NCBI GenBank assembly: GCA_937983305.1
Contig: CALKAJ010000222.1
Location: 1 to 29,995, forward strand
Direction of reading: 5' to 3'
DNA: 29,995 nucleotides
DNA from: an uncultured Ignavibacteriota bacterium
GTDB taxonomy: Bacteria > Bacteroidota > Ignavibacteria > Tepidaquicellales > Tepidaquicellaceae
Position 1 is the first letter of the stretch. Each line of letters starts with the position of its first letter. The notes beneath the pieces are model-generated. The model was not told where the DNA came from and made no database searches. It was given only the letters and a program-made list of their open reading frames with translations. Made by a program: the position numbers and the translations under genes. Shown in pieces: positions 14,668-23,311 of this stretch.

Positions 14668-16317
14668 TTGAAAATAAATATTATTTCAATCTTCGTCCTC
14701 TCCTCTCTCATCTATGTAATTACGGCTTATTTGCCGGAAAGCCGGAATAATAATTTATCCGATAAATATGTTATAGATTCACTTTCTGTTTTTAAAAAAA
14801 CAGCAAATGATGTTGTACCTGAATATAAAGGAATATTTCTTTATGGTTCAAATATGGGCTATTATAAAGGCTGGAAAGATGAAGAGCTTGCTGAAATTAT
14901 CAGCGGAAATAAAAGAAAAAATATTGAAGGTGCAGGCTCAAAATCTTTAAGACCTGCCCTATACTCTCACTTCCTCGAAAAATACGGTTATGATGCAAGA
15001 GTTAAAACTTTTGCTTTCTATGATTCGCTCGGAATTAAAGATAACACCGTTTTCATAGGTTATCCATCAGAGCAGCAAAAAGATTCAACTGTTTTCTGTG
15101 AAAGAAAAAATCAGATTAGTAAAATTTTTAAGAATCTGTATGAGCCGATTTTTATTGAAACTGAAAACGGAATCAAAGTTAACGGTAATAACATTTATGC
15201 GAAATATGTTTATGAAGCTGTTACAAGATACCGGCATTATATTAAATTCTGGGAAGTATGGAATGAACCTGATTTTGATGAAACCGGAGCAAAGGGCTGG
15301 AAGCCGCGAGGAGCAACAGGAAACTGGTTTGAAAATAATCCTGACCCCTGTGATTTAAAAAACCTGAAAGCACCTGTATTTTACTACAACAGAATTTTAA
15401 GGATATCTTATGAGGTTATTAAGTCGGTTGATTCTAATGCATTCGTTTGCATCGGCGGTATAGGATATAACAGTTTCCTTGATGCGGTTTGCAGGAATAC
15501 AGATAATCCCGATGACGGAAAAATTTCCGATGCATTTCCTCTGAAAGCCGGTGCATATTTTGATTGTTTAAGTTTTCACGACTACCCTCAATATGGTCAC
15601 GAAGTAGTCCATTTTGACAAACAGCTTATGAAAAAAGTGTATAACAGAAATTCCGATTTGGCAGCTTTTTCAACAATAAAAAAGATGGATGCAATGCAGG
15701 AAACACTTTGCAATTACGGGTATGACGGGAAAACTTATCCCCAAAAACCCGTAATAATAACGGAATATAATATTGGCAGAAAACCTTTCAAAGATTATAT
15801 CGGAGGAGAAGAAGTTCAAAGAAATTACACCGTAAAAAGTCTTGTCCTGATGCAAAAGTATGGAGTATATCAATCTTACATTTATACGTCAAGCGAATCT
15901 AAGAAAGAATCCGAAGCTGTAAATGAATTTGATGTAATGGGATTGTTCGGTAATATACTCGGGAATAAACCTTATGATAAAGAATTCACATCTCAGGGTA
16001 TTGCATTTAAATCTATGGCGGAAACACTCATTGGATTCAGATATAGTGATTCATTAACATCATTACTCAGGATTCCGGAAGAACTTAACGGAGGAGCTTT
16101 TAAAGACGATTCGGGGAAAACAGCTTTTGTATTATGGAAAAAAGCTGTTGGGGATTGGAATGAGAAAGGAGATTATTCTTATACACTTCCGGATACTTTT
16201 AAAGCTGAAAAATTTATATTGGTTAATATAGAAAATTTCTCAAAAGAAACAATAGTTACGGGCGGCGTTATTAAAATTTCCCTTACTCCGAAACCTGTAA
16301 TAATTGTTTTGAATTAA
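14668..16317 (+). CDS. Secreted clan GH-A-like glycoside hydrolase
   Basis: A 549-residue exported protein with a probable TIM-barrel glycosidase fold. TTG at 14668 is the only sensible start: an in-frame stop (14650-14652) lies just upstream and the next Met is residue 63. The N-terminus (MKINIISIFVLSSLIYVITA) is a signal peptide or anchor. The catalytic signature of retaining clan GH-A enzymes is present: the acid/base Glu in WEVWNEPDF (E200, preceded by Asn) and a candidate nucleophile in PVIITEYNIG (E366). LSFHDYPQYG (301-310) fits the substrate-site His region. About 100 residues after the barrel look beta-rich and may form a C-terminal sandwich. The nearest named families I can suggest are GH39-like or GH5-like, without certainty. 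No sugar transporter or regulator adjoins it. Its stop is 3 bp from the convergent ubiX stop. Confidence 0.75.
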   Translation: MKINIISIFVLSSLIYVITAYLPESRNNNLSDKYVIDSLSVFKKTANDVVPEYKGIFLYGSNMGYYKGWKDEELAEIISGNKRKNIEGAGSKSLRPALYSHFLEKYGYDARVKTFAFYDSLGIKDNTVFIGYPSEQQKDSTVFCERKNQISKIFKNLYEPIFIETENGIKVNGNNIYAKYVYEAVTRYRHYIKFWEVWNEPDFDETGAKGWKPRGATGNWFENNPDPCDLKNLKAPVFYYNRILRISYEVIKSVDSNAFVCIGGIGYNSFLDAVCRNTDNPDDGKISDAFPLKAGAYFDCLSFHDYPQYGHEVVHFDKQLMKKVYNRNSDLAAFSTIKKMDAMQETLCNYGYDGKTYPQKPVIITEYNIGRKPFKDYIGGEEVQRNYTVKSLVLMQKYGVYQSYIYTSSESKKESEAVNEFDVMGLFGNILGNKPYDKEFTSQGIAFKSMAETLIGFRYSDSLTSLLRIPEELNGGAFKDDSGKTAFVLWKKAVGDWNEKGDYSYTLPDTFKAEKFILVNIENFSKETIVTGGVIKISLTPKPVIIVLN

Positions 16318-16320
16318 ATA

Positions 16321-16962
16321 TTAATTCACTCTAACAAGCATATCAATAACTCTCCCTGCAATGTAATCGGCTAAATCTGAAAAACTAACCGGATTAAAAT
16401 CATACGGAGCCATTGCGGGAACTATCTTACCGCCGGCATCAGCTATAGTTAGAAGGTTTTTTAGTTGAATTTTGTTTAACGGAGTTTCTCTCGGAATTAC
16501 AATTACAGGCTTTGAAAAAGACAGTAAATGATCTGCACATTTTTCAATCAGATTTTTGCTTTCGCCGTTTGCTATTCCGGAGACATAATTCATCGCACAA
16601 GGGCTTACAATCATACCAAGCGTTTCATAATTGGTTGAAAACATTTCAGATTTCAAATCAAGATTATTATGAAACATCACACTTTCTTCTCTGTGAATTA
16701 CATCAGGGATTGCACTTTTTAGAGTGGATTGTTTAAGCTCAACTCCGCATTCCTTATATAAAGTGAACGATGCATATTCGGTAAGTATTAAATCAACATT
16801 GAAACCGTTCATTAATAATGCACGCAATATACGTAAGCCGTATATTGAGCCGCTTGTACCCGTAATTCCAAGAATTACATTTTTTCCGTCTCCCTTTACT
16901 TGCCTGATTAATGGCTTTGTTTCGGTTTTTATTTCAGGTTGTTGCTGGTTTTCGAGGTTCAT
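16321..16962 (-). CDS. ubiX: UbiX-type flavin prenyltransferase
   Basis: A 213-residue enzyme of the UbiX/Pad1 family, which attaches a dimethylallyl group to FMN to make the prenylated-FMN cofactor of UbiD decarboxylases. The signature GITGTSGSIYGLRIL (about 33-47) is the FMN-binding start of the fold. SPCAMNYVSGIANG (about 119-132) and VIVIPRETPLNKIQLKN (about 153-169) are typical. About 25 extra residues precede the usual start. ATG 16962 lies inside the end of the upstream gene, a 29-nt overlap. A later start cannot be excluded, but no better Met is present. No UbiD partner is in the window. It is the last gene of the minus-strand unit. Confidence 0.9.
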   Translation of the reverse strand: MNLENQQQPEIKTETKPLIRQVKGDGKNVILGITGTSGSIYGLRILRALLMNGFNVDLILTEYASFTLYKECGVELKQSTLKSAIPDVIHREESVMFHNNLDLKSEMFSTNYETLGMIVSPCAMNYVSGIANGESKNLIEKCADHLLSFSKPVIVIPRETPLNKIQLKNLLTIADAGGKIVPAMAPYDFNPVSFSDLADYIAGRVIDMLVRVN

Positions 16963-18496
16963 TATTGATATAATTATTTATTACAAAACTTGCTCCAAAT
17001 ATAACAATTAAAGAAATTAATATATATACAACATTCTTGAATAAAAATATCTGCATTCCGAAGATGAGTATTCCTATAATCACGGTAAAAAATACTTCTA
17101 AAACCTTTCCTGTTGAATTCAATTTAGTATTTTCAACTGAAAAGGGGTAATCACAATCAAATTTTCTCAGGAATAAATTGAATAAATTCCCAACCGAAAA
17201 TATAAACACATAGTTAATAATTAAATCAACCGTACTTATTTTAAAACTTAATATAATAATTGAAAGTACCGAGAGGGGTAAAATAAAATTCAGATAGATA
17301 AATTTCACTGCTCCGTTAAAAGTTTGCCTGCTGCTTTTCATTGGAAGTATTTCATATATCCACCTTATGTTAGATAAAGTTTCATCTGCAATCTTAACAT
17401 TTGAGATTAACAAACGGATACTCATTATATACGTGATTGTTATTCCGGGAGAAAGAATATTAACCGCAAAAGCTGAAAAGAATCCGGCATCATTTGATTC
17501 AATTAATAAACCCTCGGGTTTGTTGTTTATAATACCGACTGCAATAATAACAAGCGGTATGAACAGCATTGGTATCATTTTTAATTTAACGGTTTTCGAT
17601 TTAACAAACATATTCTTCATCAAATCGAAAGACGCTTTTTCAATATCATTCTTTAAAAACCACGATGTGAACTTTTCGTATAAAACCGTAACAGGTTTAA
17701 AATAATTTACTTTTCGTTTTCCGGGTTTTATATCAAGAAGTTTCGAGAATATTGAATAATAATTTTTACTGAGATATATATAATTAATCAGTGCAAAAAA
17801 TATTGTAATCCCAAGACCTGTTAAAAAGAAATTCAAATCGAATACTGCCTTGCTGAATACCGATTGCGGTAAAAAATTATATATCGGGTTATCAAAGATA
17901 GAATTTTTTATACCTGAAACTCTTGTCCTGCCTGAAAGATACATTATCAAGGCTACAAAAGATATTTGAAAAATAAAAAGCAGAACTGAGGACTTTTCCG
18001 CAATATGATTTATTGCGATTGAATACAACAAAATAAAAACAGATAGGATAAAAATGTCAAAGAAAAGCCCGTTTATAAAATATTTTATAACAATAAAAAT
18101 ATCATTACTTGAAATGTACACAAAAACCGATTGCGGAATCAGCATCAGTATTCCAAAATAAAGTAAATAAATAAAAGTACTTGCTATTTTCGAGAAAACA
18201 AGCTCACTGCTTTCGAAAGGATATGTTTCAAGAATTTCCGAATACTGTTTTGAAAACAGTAAATTCGAAAAATCACCGAGCACTGCAAATCCTATAAAAA
18301 ACATTTTCAACGTCAATCCCAAAGTCATAAAGCTAAGTAAGTCATAGCTCCGGTAATAATCCATACTGATTAAAGTTGAGGATATAATATACGCAAACGA
18401 AATACCGAATAATTTTGTAAGTGTTCCCTTGTTTTTATCTCTGTAATCAAGTTTTAAAAAAAATCCGGTTAATATTGCGGCTTTGGAAAAATTCAT
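16934..18496 (-). CDS. Polytopic membrane protein, ABC-2 permease-like
   Basis: A 520-residue integral membrane protein with roughly 11-13 hydrophobic segments. It is rich in Ile, Phe, Leu and Tyr. A soluble stretch around 275-300 sits between two halves. The N-terminal region has an amphipathic start (KAAILTGFFLKLDYRDKNKG) followed by membrane spans. The segment FSKQYSEILETYPFESSELVFSK (about 81-103) resembles the cytoplasmic loop of large ABC-2-type permeases, in which exchanged PxxxxELxxxK residues contact the ATPase. I therefore call it a probable ABC transporter membrane subunit, but no ATPase gene adjoins it. The ATPase at 4820-5464 is 11 kb away and need not be its partner. Its ATG overlaps the mltG stop by 4 nt (ATGA type), so translation is coupled. 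Substrate unknown. Confidence 0.6.
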   Translation of the reverse strand: MNFSKAAILTGFFLKLDYRDKNKGTLTKLFGISFAYIISSTLISMDYYRSYDLLSFMTLGLTLKMFFIGFAVLGDFSNLLFSKQYSEILETYPFESSELVFSKIASTFIYLLYFGILMLIPQSVFVYISSNDIFIVIKYFINGLFFDIFILSVFILLYSIAINHIAEKSSVLLFIFQISFVALIMYLSGRTRVSGIKNSIFDNPIYNFLPQSVFSKAVFDLNFFLTGLGITIFFALINYIYLSKNYYSIFSKLLDIKPGKRKVNYFKPVTVLYEKFTSWFLKNDIEKASFDLMKNMFVKSKTVKLKMIPMLFIPLVIIAVGIINNKPEGLLIESNDAGFFSAFAVNILSPGITITYIMSIRLLISNVKIADETLSNIRWIYEILPMKSSRQTFNGAVKFIYLNFILPLSVLSIIILSFKISTVDLIINYVFIFSVGNLFNLFLRKFDCDYPFSVENTKLNSTGKVLEVFFTVIIGILIFGMQIFLFKNVVYILISLIVIFGASFVINNYINNEPRKPATT

Positions 18497-19701
18497 TTTC
18501 TGCTTCTTATTTCATTTATGGCTTTTTGATGCTCTTCGTAAGTTTTGGTAAATCTGTGTCTCCGGTCTTTTTGAGCTACAAAGAATATAAACTCATGTTT
18601 TTCCGGATTTATCGCCGCTCTTATTGCATCTAAACCGGGATTGTTAATAGGTCCGGGAGGTAAACCGAGATAAAGATAAGTATTGTAAGGAGATTCAATT
18701 TTTAAATCACTAAAAAGCAATCTTCTCGGTCCGTCAGGCAGAATATATTGTATGGTCGGGTCTGCCTGCAATTTCATCCTCTTATTAATCCTGTTCATAT
18801 AAACTCCTGCAATCCTCGGCATTTCATCATTGAAAGCGGCTTCTGCCTGAATTATTGAGGCAAGAGTAATTATTTCATATAACTTTCCGCTTTGACCAAT
18901 GAAGTATTTATTTAATACGGAGTCCCTGAATACTTTTTTCATAAACCCTTCAAACATAATATTCACAAGTCCTTTCTCGTCAATATTTGTGGGAACAATA
19001 TAAGTATCCGGGAAAAGAAATCCTTCAAGATTTTTAAGTTTATTCTGAAGCCCGATTATTGAAAGAAGTGAATCATTTTTTGATGCTTCAATAAATTTCT
19101 CGGTGCTTAGCGAAAGGTCTTTTTCTGCAAGTTTTCCTATGCTTTTAAACCTTAATCCTTCGGCAACGGTAAATTTTTTACCTTTCTTGTTTTTCTCGGC
19201 ATCAGTGATTAATTCCAGAATTTCAATATTATTCATTCCCGATTTAAAAGTATAAACTCCGGCAATAACTTTTCCGTCGAGTGATTTTAACTTTGCCGCA
19301 ATTTTTAAATCTCTTGCATTGGCTACAATATTGCTGTCCGCCATTTCTTCTGCAATCTCAGATAAATTTTTACCTTCTCTGATTTGGAATGTTTTATCTT
19401 TATTATCTTCCCACTTATGCCTTGAATACAGTATATTGAAAAACAAACTCCAAACGACAAGTATCACTGAAAATACCGTAATAGAAAAAATAAGTTTATT
19501 TCTGACAGATTTATTTTTTTTGAGATAATCCGATACCTCAAGTGTTTCATCTCTTAAAAAAAATAAAACAGAATTAATTTTATCAATAATTCCTTTTTCT
19601 TTAAGAAACAGATAAAACCTTTTTAAGTACCTGTTTGAAATACAAAAAACCAAAAACAGATACTTTCTGATCAGTTCGTTTATTCTCTTTATGTTTGCCA
19701 A
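18493..19701 (-). CDS. mltG: Endolytic murein transglycosylase MltG
   Basis: A 402-residue YceG/MltG protein, which cuts nascent peptidoglycan strands and so sets glycan chain length. The single membrane span is at about 70-91 (LIFSITVFSVILVVWSLFFN). Before it lies an unusually long, basic and partly hydrophobic N-terminal stretch of about 69 residues. After it come a LysM-like subdomain (FQIREGKNLSEIAEEM, about 105-120) and the catalytic domain: EGFLFPDTY (226-234), ASIIQAEA with the conserved Glu287, YMNRINKRMKLQADPTIQY (301-319) and YNTYLYLGLPPGPINNPG (339-356). The glycosyltransferase upstream ends 3 bp before the ATG, and the membrane protein downstream overlaps by 4 nt. The length exceeds the usual ~340 because of the N-terminus. 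Confidence 0.95.
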   Translation of the reverse strand: MANIKRINELIRKYLFLVFCISNRYLKRFYLFLKEKGIIDKINSVLFFLRDETLEVSDYLKKNKSVRNKLIFSITVFSVILVVWSLFFNILYSRHKWEDNKDKTFQIREGKNLSEIAEEMADSNIVANARDLKIAAKLKSLDGKVIAGVYTFKSGMNNIEILELITDAEKNKKGKKFTVAEGLRFKSIGKLAEKDLSLSTEKFIEASKNDSLLSIIGLQNKLKNLEGFLFPDTYIVPTNIDEKGLVNIMFEGFMKKVFRDSVLNKYFIGQSGKLYEIITLASIIQAEAAFNDEMPRIAGVYMNRINKRMKLQADPTIQYILPDGPRRLLFSDLKIESPYNTYLYLGLPPGPINNPGLDAIRAAINPEKHEFIFFVAQKDRRHRFTKTYEEHQKAINEIRSRK

Positions 19702-19704
19702 TTC

Positions 19705-21651
19705 TTAATCGAGAACGGATTTATATAAGTCCTGAACTTCTTTATCGTCAGGATACAGCTTCAAATATCTTTCGAAATATTTCCTTGCCTCTTCCTTCTT
19801 TCCGGTATTTTTATAGAAGAAGCCTGTCTGCACAAGGGCATCATTATAATCCGGAAATATTTCAAGGGCTTTAAGAAAATTCTTTTCCGCATTTACGTTG
19901 TCACCGGCAGTCATATATGCCGCACCAAGATAAAAATATATTACGGATGCTTTTGGTTCAATCGAAGCACCTTTTGTTAATGCCTGCAATGCGTTTTTTA
20001 TTTGCTTTTGCATAATCATATTCTCTGCATACATCAGCATACTTTTCATTTCACCGCTCAATATCATAGTCTTATCAGGAATAAATTCATACACTTCCAT
20101 TATTTCCGGAGGTAATTTATTAGCCGTTGAAAACAAAGGATTCTGGTTTGTAACCCTGTACCATTCCCTCAGAAAAGCAAGATATTTTACGTTTTTCTCT
20201 TTAAGGTAATTGGTCATATATTTTGAATAATCCTTTTCTTTTAGCTTTGTTATTAATTCAGGAGTTACAAGCCCTGCTACATCTATGATTTTTCTCTGAG
20301 TGTAAAAAGCAATAGCACCAACATCGTGAGTTGCCACAATATCTGTTTCTGCTGAATGTTCATTAATCCATAAAGCCGCTTTCACCTGCCTGTCATAAAT
20401 ATATTTACATTCATCCGCATACATTTTCCGGCTCTCTGCAATATCATTAACGCTAAAAAATAATATAACTATACTTGCAAGTGCCAAAATAAAAATTACT
20501 GCTTGCTTGCTCTTTAAAAATGAAGCCGTCATCAATGCAATCTCTCTAAACCCTGAAGTGGCTACTAAAATAAAAAATGGGATAATCGGCATCATATATC
20601 TTCCGAATCTGTGGGCATAAGGAAGTTTATACCAGTAAATAAAAATAAGCAGTAAAATAAAAATTATATACAAAATATTTTGGTTATATCTTCCCTTAAA
20701 AAGATTTTTCAAGGTAAATATGAAGCCGATTATAAATCCAATCATTATATACGCATATGCTCCACTCGTAAAGTATTGCCATACCTCCTGCTTCAAAAAT
20801 TCGGCGCGTGAGCGAAATTCCGGAGCATAATAAGTCAGTTTTGCATTGTATGTATTTGGAAGCAATGAACCTGACAGTGAAAGATTTAAAGCAAAATAAA
20901 GAAGTGTTAATGCTCCCGATATGATAAGTATCTTAATAAGCTGTTGCTTTGTAAAAAGTATAATTGATTTATCTGTTTTTGCAAATTTATATAAAATTAA
21001 ATAATCTAAAATAAGAGCCGCAATAAATGCAACTCCGTCAGGTCTTGTCCACAGAATCAATCCTAAGAATACTGCAAATGGAATTACATCTCTTTTTTTA
21101 TAAAAATAAGCAGTTGCAATTAATATAAAGATAAACATAGTAGTTTCCATACCCGAAACGGATATGAAGTTCATCCATTTATCAAGCAGAAAAATTAACG
21201 TTGCTCCAATAGCAAAAAGATTTTCTTTGGGAAAATCGAGACTGCTCAATTTGTAAAAATAATATCCGCTTATCGAAAAGAAAAGAATCCCAAGTATCCA
21301 GCTTAACATAAATTCGTTTTGCGAAATAAAATAACCGGCTGCAAGTAAAAAAGTATAAATCGGTGAAGTTGAGCCTGCAGTTACCATTTCGTTATGATAA
21401 TAAGAGAAGCTGAAATACTTTGCGAGATTTCTTGCAAAGGTGAGATGTATCCAGGGATCATCAAGCGGAAATGAATTGGTTCCTATGAACTGAGCCATAT
21501 TTGAGATATAATAAACCGGTATTCCGATTGTCAGCAAAAGAATTGCCGCATAAATAATATATCTTATATTTTTAACCGGTTCGTAAATTACACTGTAATC
21601 AATTACCTTTTCCGGTTTTGCTGCTTTTTTTGTTTGTTTTATCTTAGCCAT
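19705..21651 (-). CDS. GT-C-type membrane glycosyltransferase with C-terminal TPR repeats
   Basis: A 648-residue protein. After a Lys-rich start and a first membrane span (about 31-50), an extracytoplasmic loop carries FPLDDPWIHLTFARNL with D64-D65. This matches the acidic catalytic motif of GT-C enzymes, which take sugars from lipid-phosphate donors. About ten further hydrophobic spans reach to about 410. A soluble periplasmic part follows. It contains VATHDVGAIAFYTQRKIIDVAGL, a segment often seen in PMT-like and DUF2029-like transferases. The last 105 residues form three TPR units (MLMYAENMIMQKQIKNALQA; AVIYFYLGAAYMTAGDN.. type; DALVQTGFFYKNTGKKEEAR). Donor and acceptor are unknown. It heads a unit with mltG, which suggests envelope or surface-glycan work. 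The divergent rho gene starts 336 bp away. Confidence 0.75.
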   Translation of the reverse strand: MAKIKQTKKAAKPEKVIDYSVIYEPVKNIRYIIYAAILLLTIGIPVYYISNMAQFIGTNSFPLDDPWIHLTFARNLAKYFSFSYYHNEMVTAGSTSPIYTFLLAAGYFISQNEFMLSWILGILFFSISGYYFYKLSSLDFPKENLFAIGATLIFLLDKWMNFISVSGMETTMFIFILIATAYFYKKRDVIPFAVFLGLILWTRPDGVAFIAALILDYLILYKFAKTDKSIILFTKQQLIKILIISGALTLLYFALNLSLSGSLLPNTYNAKLTYYAPEFRSRAEFLKQEVWQYFTSGAYAYIMIGFIIGFIFTLKNLFKGRYNQNILYIIFILLLIFIYWYKLPYAHRFGRYMMPIIPFFILVATSGFREIALMTASFLKSKQAVIFILALASIVILFFSVNDIAESRKMYADECKYIYDRQVKAALWINEHSAETDIVATHDVGAIAFYTQRKIIDVAGLVTPELITKLKEKDYSKYMTNYLKEKNVKYLAFLREWYRVTNQNPLFSTANKLPPEIMEVYEFIPDKTMILSGEMKSMLMYAENMIMQKQIKNALQALTKGASIEPKASVIYFYLGAAYMTAGDNVNAEKNFLKALEIFPDYNDALVQTGFFYKNTGKKEEARKYFERYLKLYPDDKEVQDLYKSVLD

Positions 21652-21656
21652 TAGGC

Positions 21657-21682
21657 AAAATACTTATTTTAAGGAGTATTTT
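21657..21682. repeat. AT-rich inverted repeat upstream of the GT-C gene
   Basis: The perfect 8-bp arms aaaatact (21657-21664) and agtatttt (21675-21682) flank a 10-nt spacer, starting 6 bp before the minus-strand start codon. This could be an operator or a 5'-UTR hairpin. No known regulator motif is recognised. Confidence 0.4.
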
Positions 21683-21711
21683 CAATTATTTATCTTTTCC
21701 GAGTAAAATTA

Positions 21712-21739
21712 TTGAATATACCATAATTCAGACTATATT
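21712..21739 (+). promoter_or_regulatory. Possible sigma-70-type promoter for rho
   Basis: ttgaat (21712-21717) and tatatt (21734-21739), separated by 16 bp, resemble -35 and -10 elements and would start a leader of about 240 nt ahead of rho. In such AT-rich DNA chance matches are common, and the Bacteroidota-type TAnnTTTG box is not present here. Confidence 0.3.
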
Positions 21740-21987
21740 TCCTAAATCATACCCGGGCATATTTTATGAATTTTACTCTTGAAAGTTTATTATTTTTGCT
21801 TTAGTTTGTTGCAGTACTCATTTACTGCCCAGGTTTCTGATGTACTCTTACAAACGAAAAACTTCTCATAGAAAAATTAAGAAGCGATACTGAATAAAAA
21901 CAAATCTAAAAATGACTTTTCCGCACGTCAAAACCAATTATAGCGGAAATGAAAGTTTAATCAATAATTTACAAGGAATCATTAATA
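21740..21987 (+). other. Long rho leader with two hairpins
   Basis: With the elements before it, this is the only gene-free stretch over 300 bp (21652-21987). It holds two perfect short inverted repeats: gcagta/tactgc (21811-21816 and 21823-21828, 6-nt loop) and tttccgc/gcggaaa (21918-21924 and 21943-21949, 18-nt loop). A Shine-Dalgarno aaggaa (21973-21978) lies 9 nt before the rho ATG. There is no credible small gene: the best ATG (21766) opens only 12 codons with no ribosome-binding site. Rho is autoregulated through its leader in E. coli, so a leader with regulatory RNA structure is plausible. That is inference. Confidence 0.45.
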
Positions 21988-23286
21988 ATGGCTGATTACA
22001 AAAAAGAAACTTCAGTGGAAAACGAAAACGAAAACGAAACCAACACTGTAATACTGAAGTCAAAAAAAGTGGCTGAGTTGAGGGTAATAGCGAACGAACT
22101 CAATGTTGAAGGTTACGAAGACTTAAAAAAACAAGACCTTATTTTCAAAATTCTTGAAGCTACTACTAAAAAAGACGGCGTAGCTTTCGCAGATGGAGTT
22201 TTAGAAGTATTGGCAGACGGATATGGATTTTTAAGATCTGCGGATTATAATTATTTACCATCTCCTGATGATATTTATGTATCCCCGTCACAGATAAAGA
22301 AATTCTTATTAAAGACAGGCGATTGCATCAGCGGTCAGGTAAGACCCCCAAAAGAAGGTGAAAGATTTTTTGCACTTTTAAAGGTTCAACAAATCAATTT
22401 TAATCACCCTGACCAAATCAGGGAAAGGATTATGTTTGATAATCTTGTGCCTCTATATCCGCACGAAGCTTTTAAGCTTGAAAATCATCCATCTGAATAT
22501 GCGATGAGAATTATGGACCTTTTTGTACCGATTGGTAAAGGTCAGAGAGCATTAATTGTCTCCCCTCCTAAAAGTGGAAAAACGATTTTATTGCAAACTA
22601 TAGCAAACAGCATCAAGAAAAACCATCCCGAAGTACATATGATTGTACTTTTGATTGACGAAAGACCTGAGGAAGTAACCGATATGCAGCGTAATGTTAA
22701 AGCTGAAGTCGTAAGTTCAACTTTCGATGAACCACCTGAAAGACACGTTCAGGTTTCGGAAATTGTGCTCCAAAAAGCAAAGCGGCTTGTAGAGTCACAA
22801 CACGACGTTGTAATTTTGCTTGACAGTATAACACGTCTTGCAAGAGCTCATAACACTGTAATTCCTCACAGCGGAAAAATACTTTCCGGCGGTGTTGATG
22901 CTAACGCACTTCACAAACAGAAGAGATTTTTCGGGGCAGCAAGAAATATTGATGAAGGCGGCTCTTTAACAATCATCGCAACTGCTTTAATTGAAACAGG
23001 CAGCAGGATGGATGAAGTTATATTTGAAGAATTTAAGGGTACAGGTAATATGGAAATCGTACTTGACAGAAGACTTTCCGACAGAAGAATTTTCCCTGCC
23101 ATAGACTTAAACAGGTCAGGCACGAGAAAAGAAGAACTTTTGCTCGAGAGCGATGTTCTGAACCGTATCTATTTATTAAGAAAAATTTTGTCAGACTACA
23201 ATCCTGTAGAAGCAATGGAGTTCCTGCTTAATAAAATGCGCGGGACAAAATCCAACAAAGAATTTTTAGCTTCGATGAATTCGTAG
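21988..23286 (+). CDS. rho: Transcription termination factor Rho
   Basis: A 432-residue hexameric RNA helicase that terminates transcription. An Asn/Glu-rich N-terminus (about 1-25) precedes the Rho-N SAP-like helices (about 26-60) and the RNA-binding cold-shock-like domain with DGYGFLRS (77-84). The ATPase domain has Walker A SPPKSGKT (192-199, K198), IDERPEEVTDMQR (223-235) and Walker B VVILLDSITRLARAHN (274-289, D279). The bicyclomycin-contact region matches E. coli closely. The length is near the short E. coli type (419). It does not have the large N-terminal inserts common in many Bacteroidota. ATG 21988 is supported by aaggaa 9 nt upstream. The RNase E/G gene starts 25 bp after the stop. 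Confidence 0.97.
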   Translation: MADYKKETSVENENENETNTVILKSKKVAELRVIANELNVEGYEDLKKQDLIFKILEATTKKDGVAFADGVLEVLADGYGFLRSADYNYLPSPDDIYVSPSQIKKFLLKTGDCISGQVRPPKEGERFFALLKVQQINFNHPDQIRERIMFDNLVPLYPHEAFKLENHPSEYAMRIMDLFVPIGKGQRALIVSPPKSGKTILLQTIANSIKKNHPEVHMIVLLIDERPEEVTDMQRNVKAEVVSSTFDEPPERHVQVSEIVLQKAKRLVESQHDVVILLDSITRLARAHNTVIPHSGKILSGGVDANALHKQKRFFGAARNIDEGGSLTIIATALIETGSRMDEVIFEEFKGTGNMEIVLDRRLSDRRIFPAIDLNRSGTRKEELLLESDVLNRIYLLRKILSDYNPVEAMEFLLNKMRGTKSNKEFLASMNS

Positions 23287-23311
23287 TATCTGTCTAACAA
23301 TTTGATTACTG

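Noticed and set aside
21766..21804. A 12-codon open frame in the rho leader, possible leader peptide.
   Set aside because: It has no Shine-Dalgarno and no regulatory codon run, and it is far from the Rho start. Chance is the simplest explanation.
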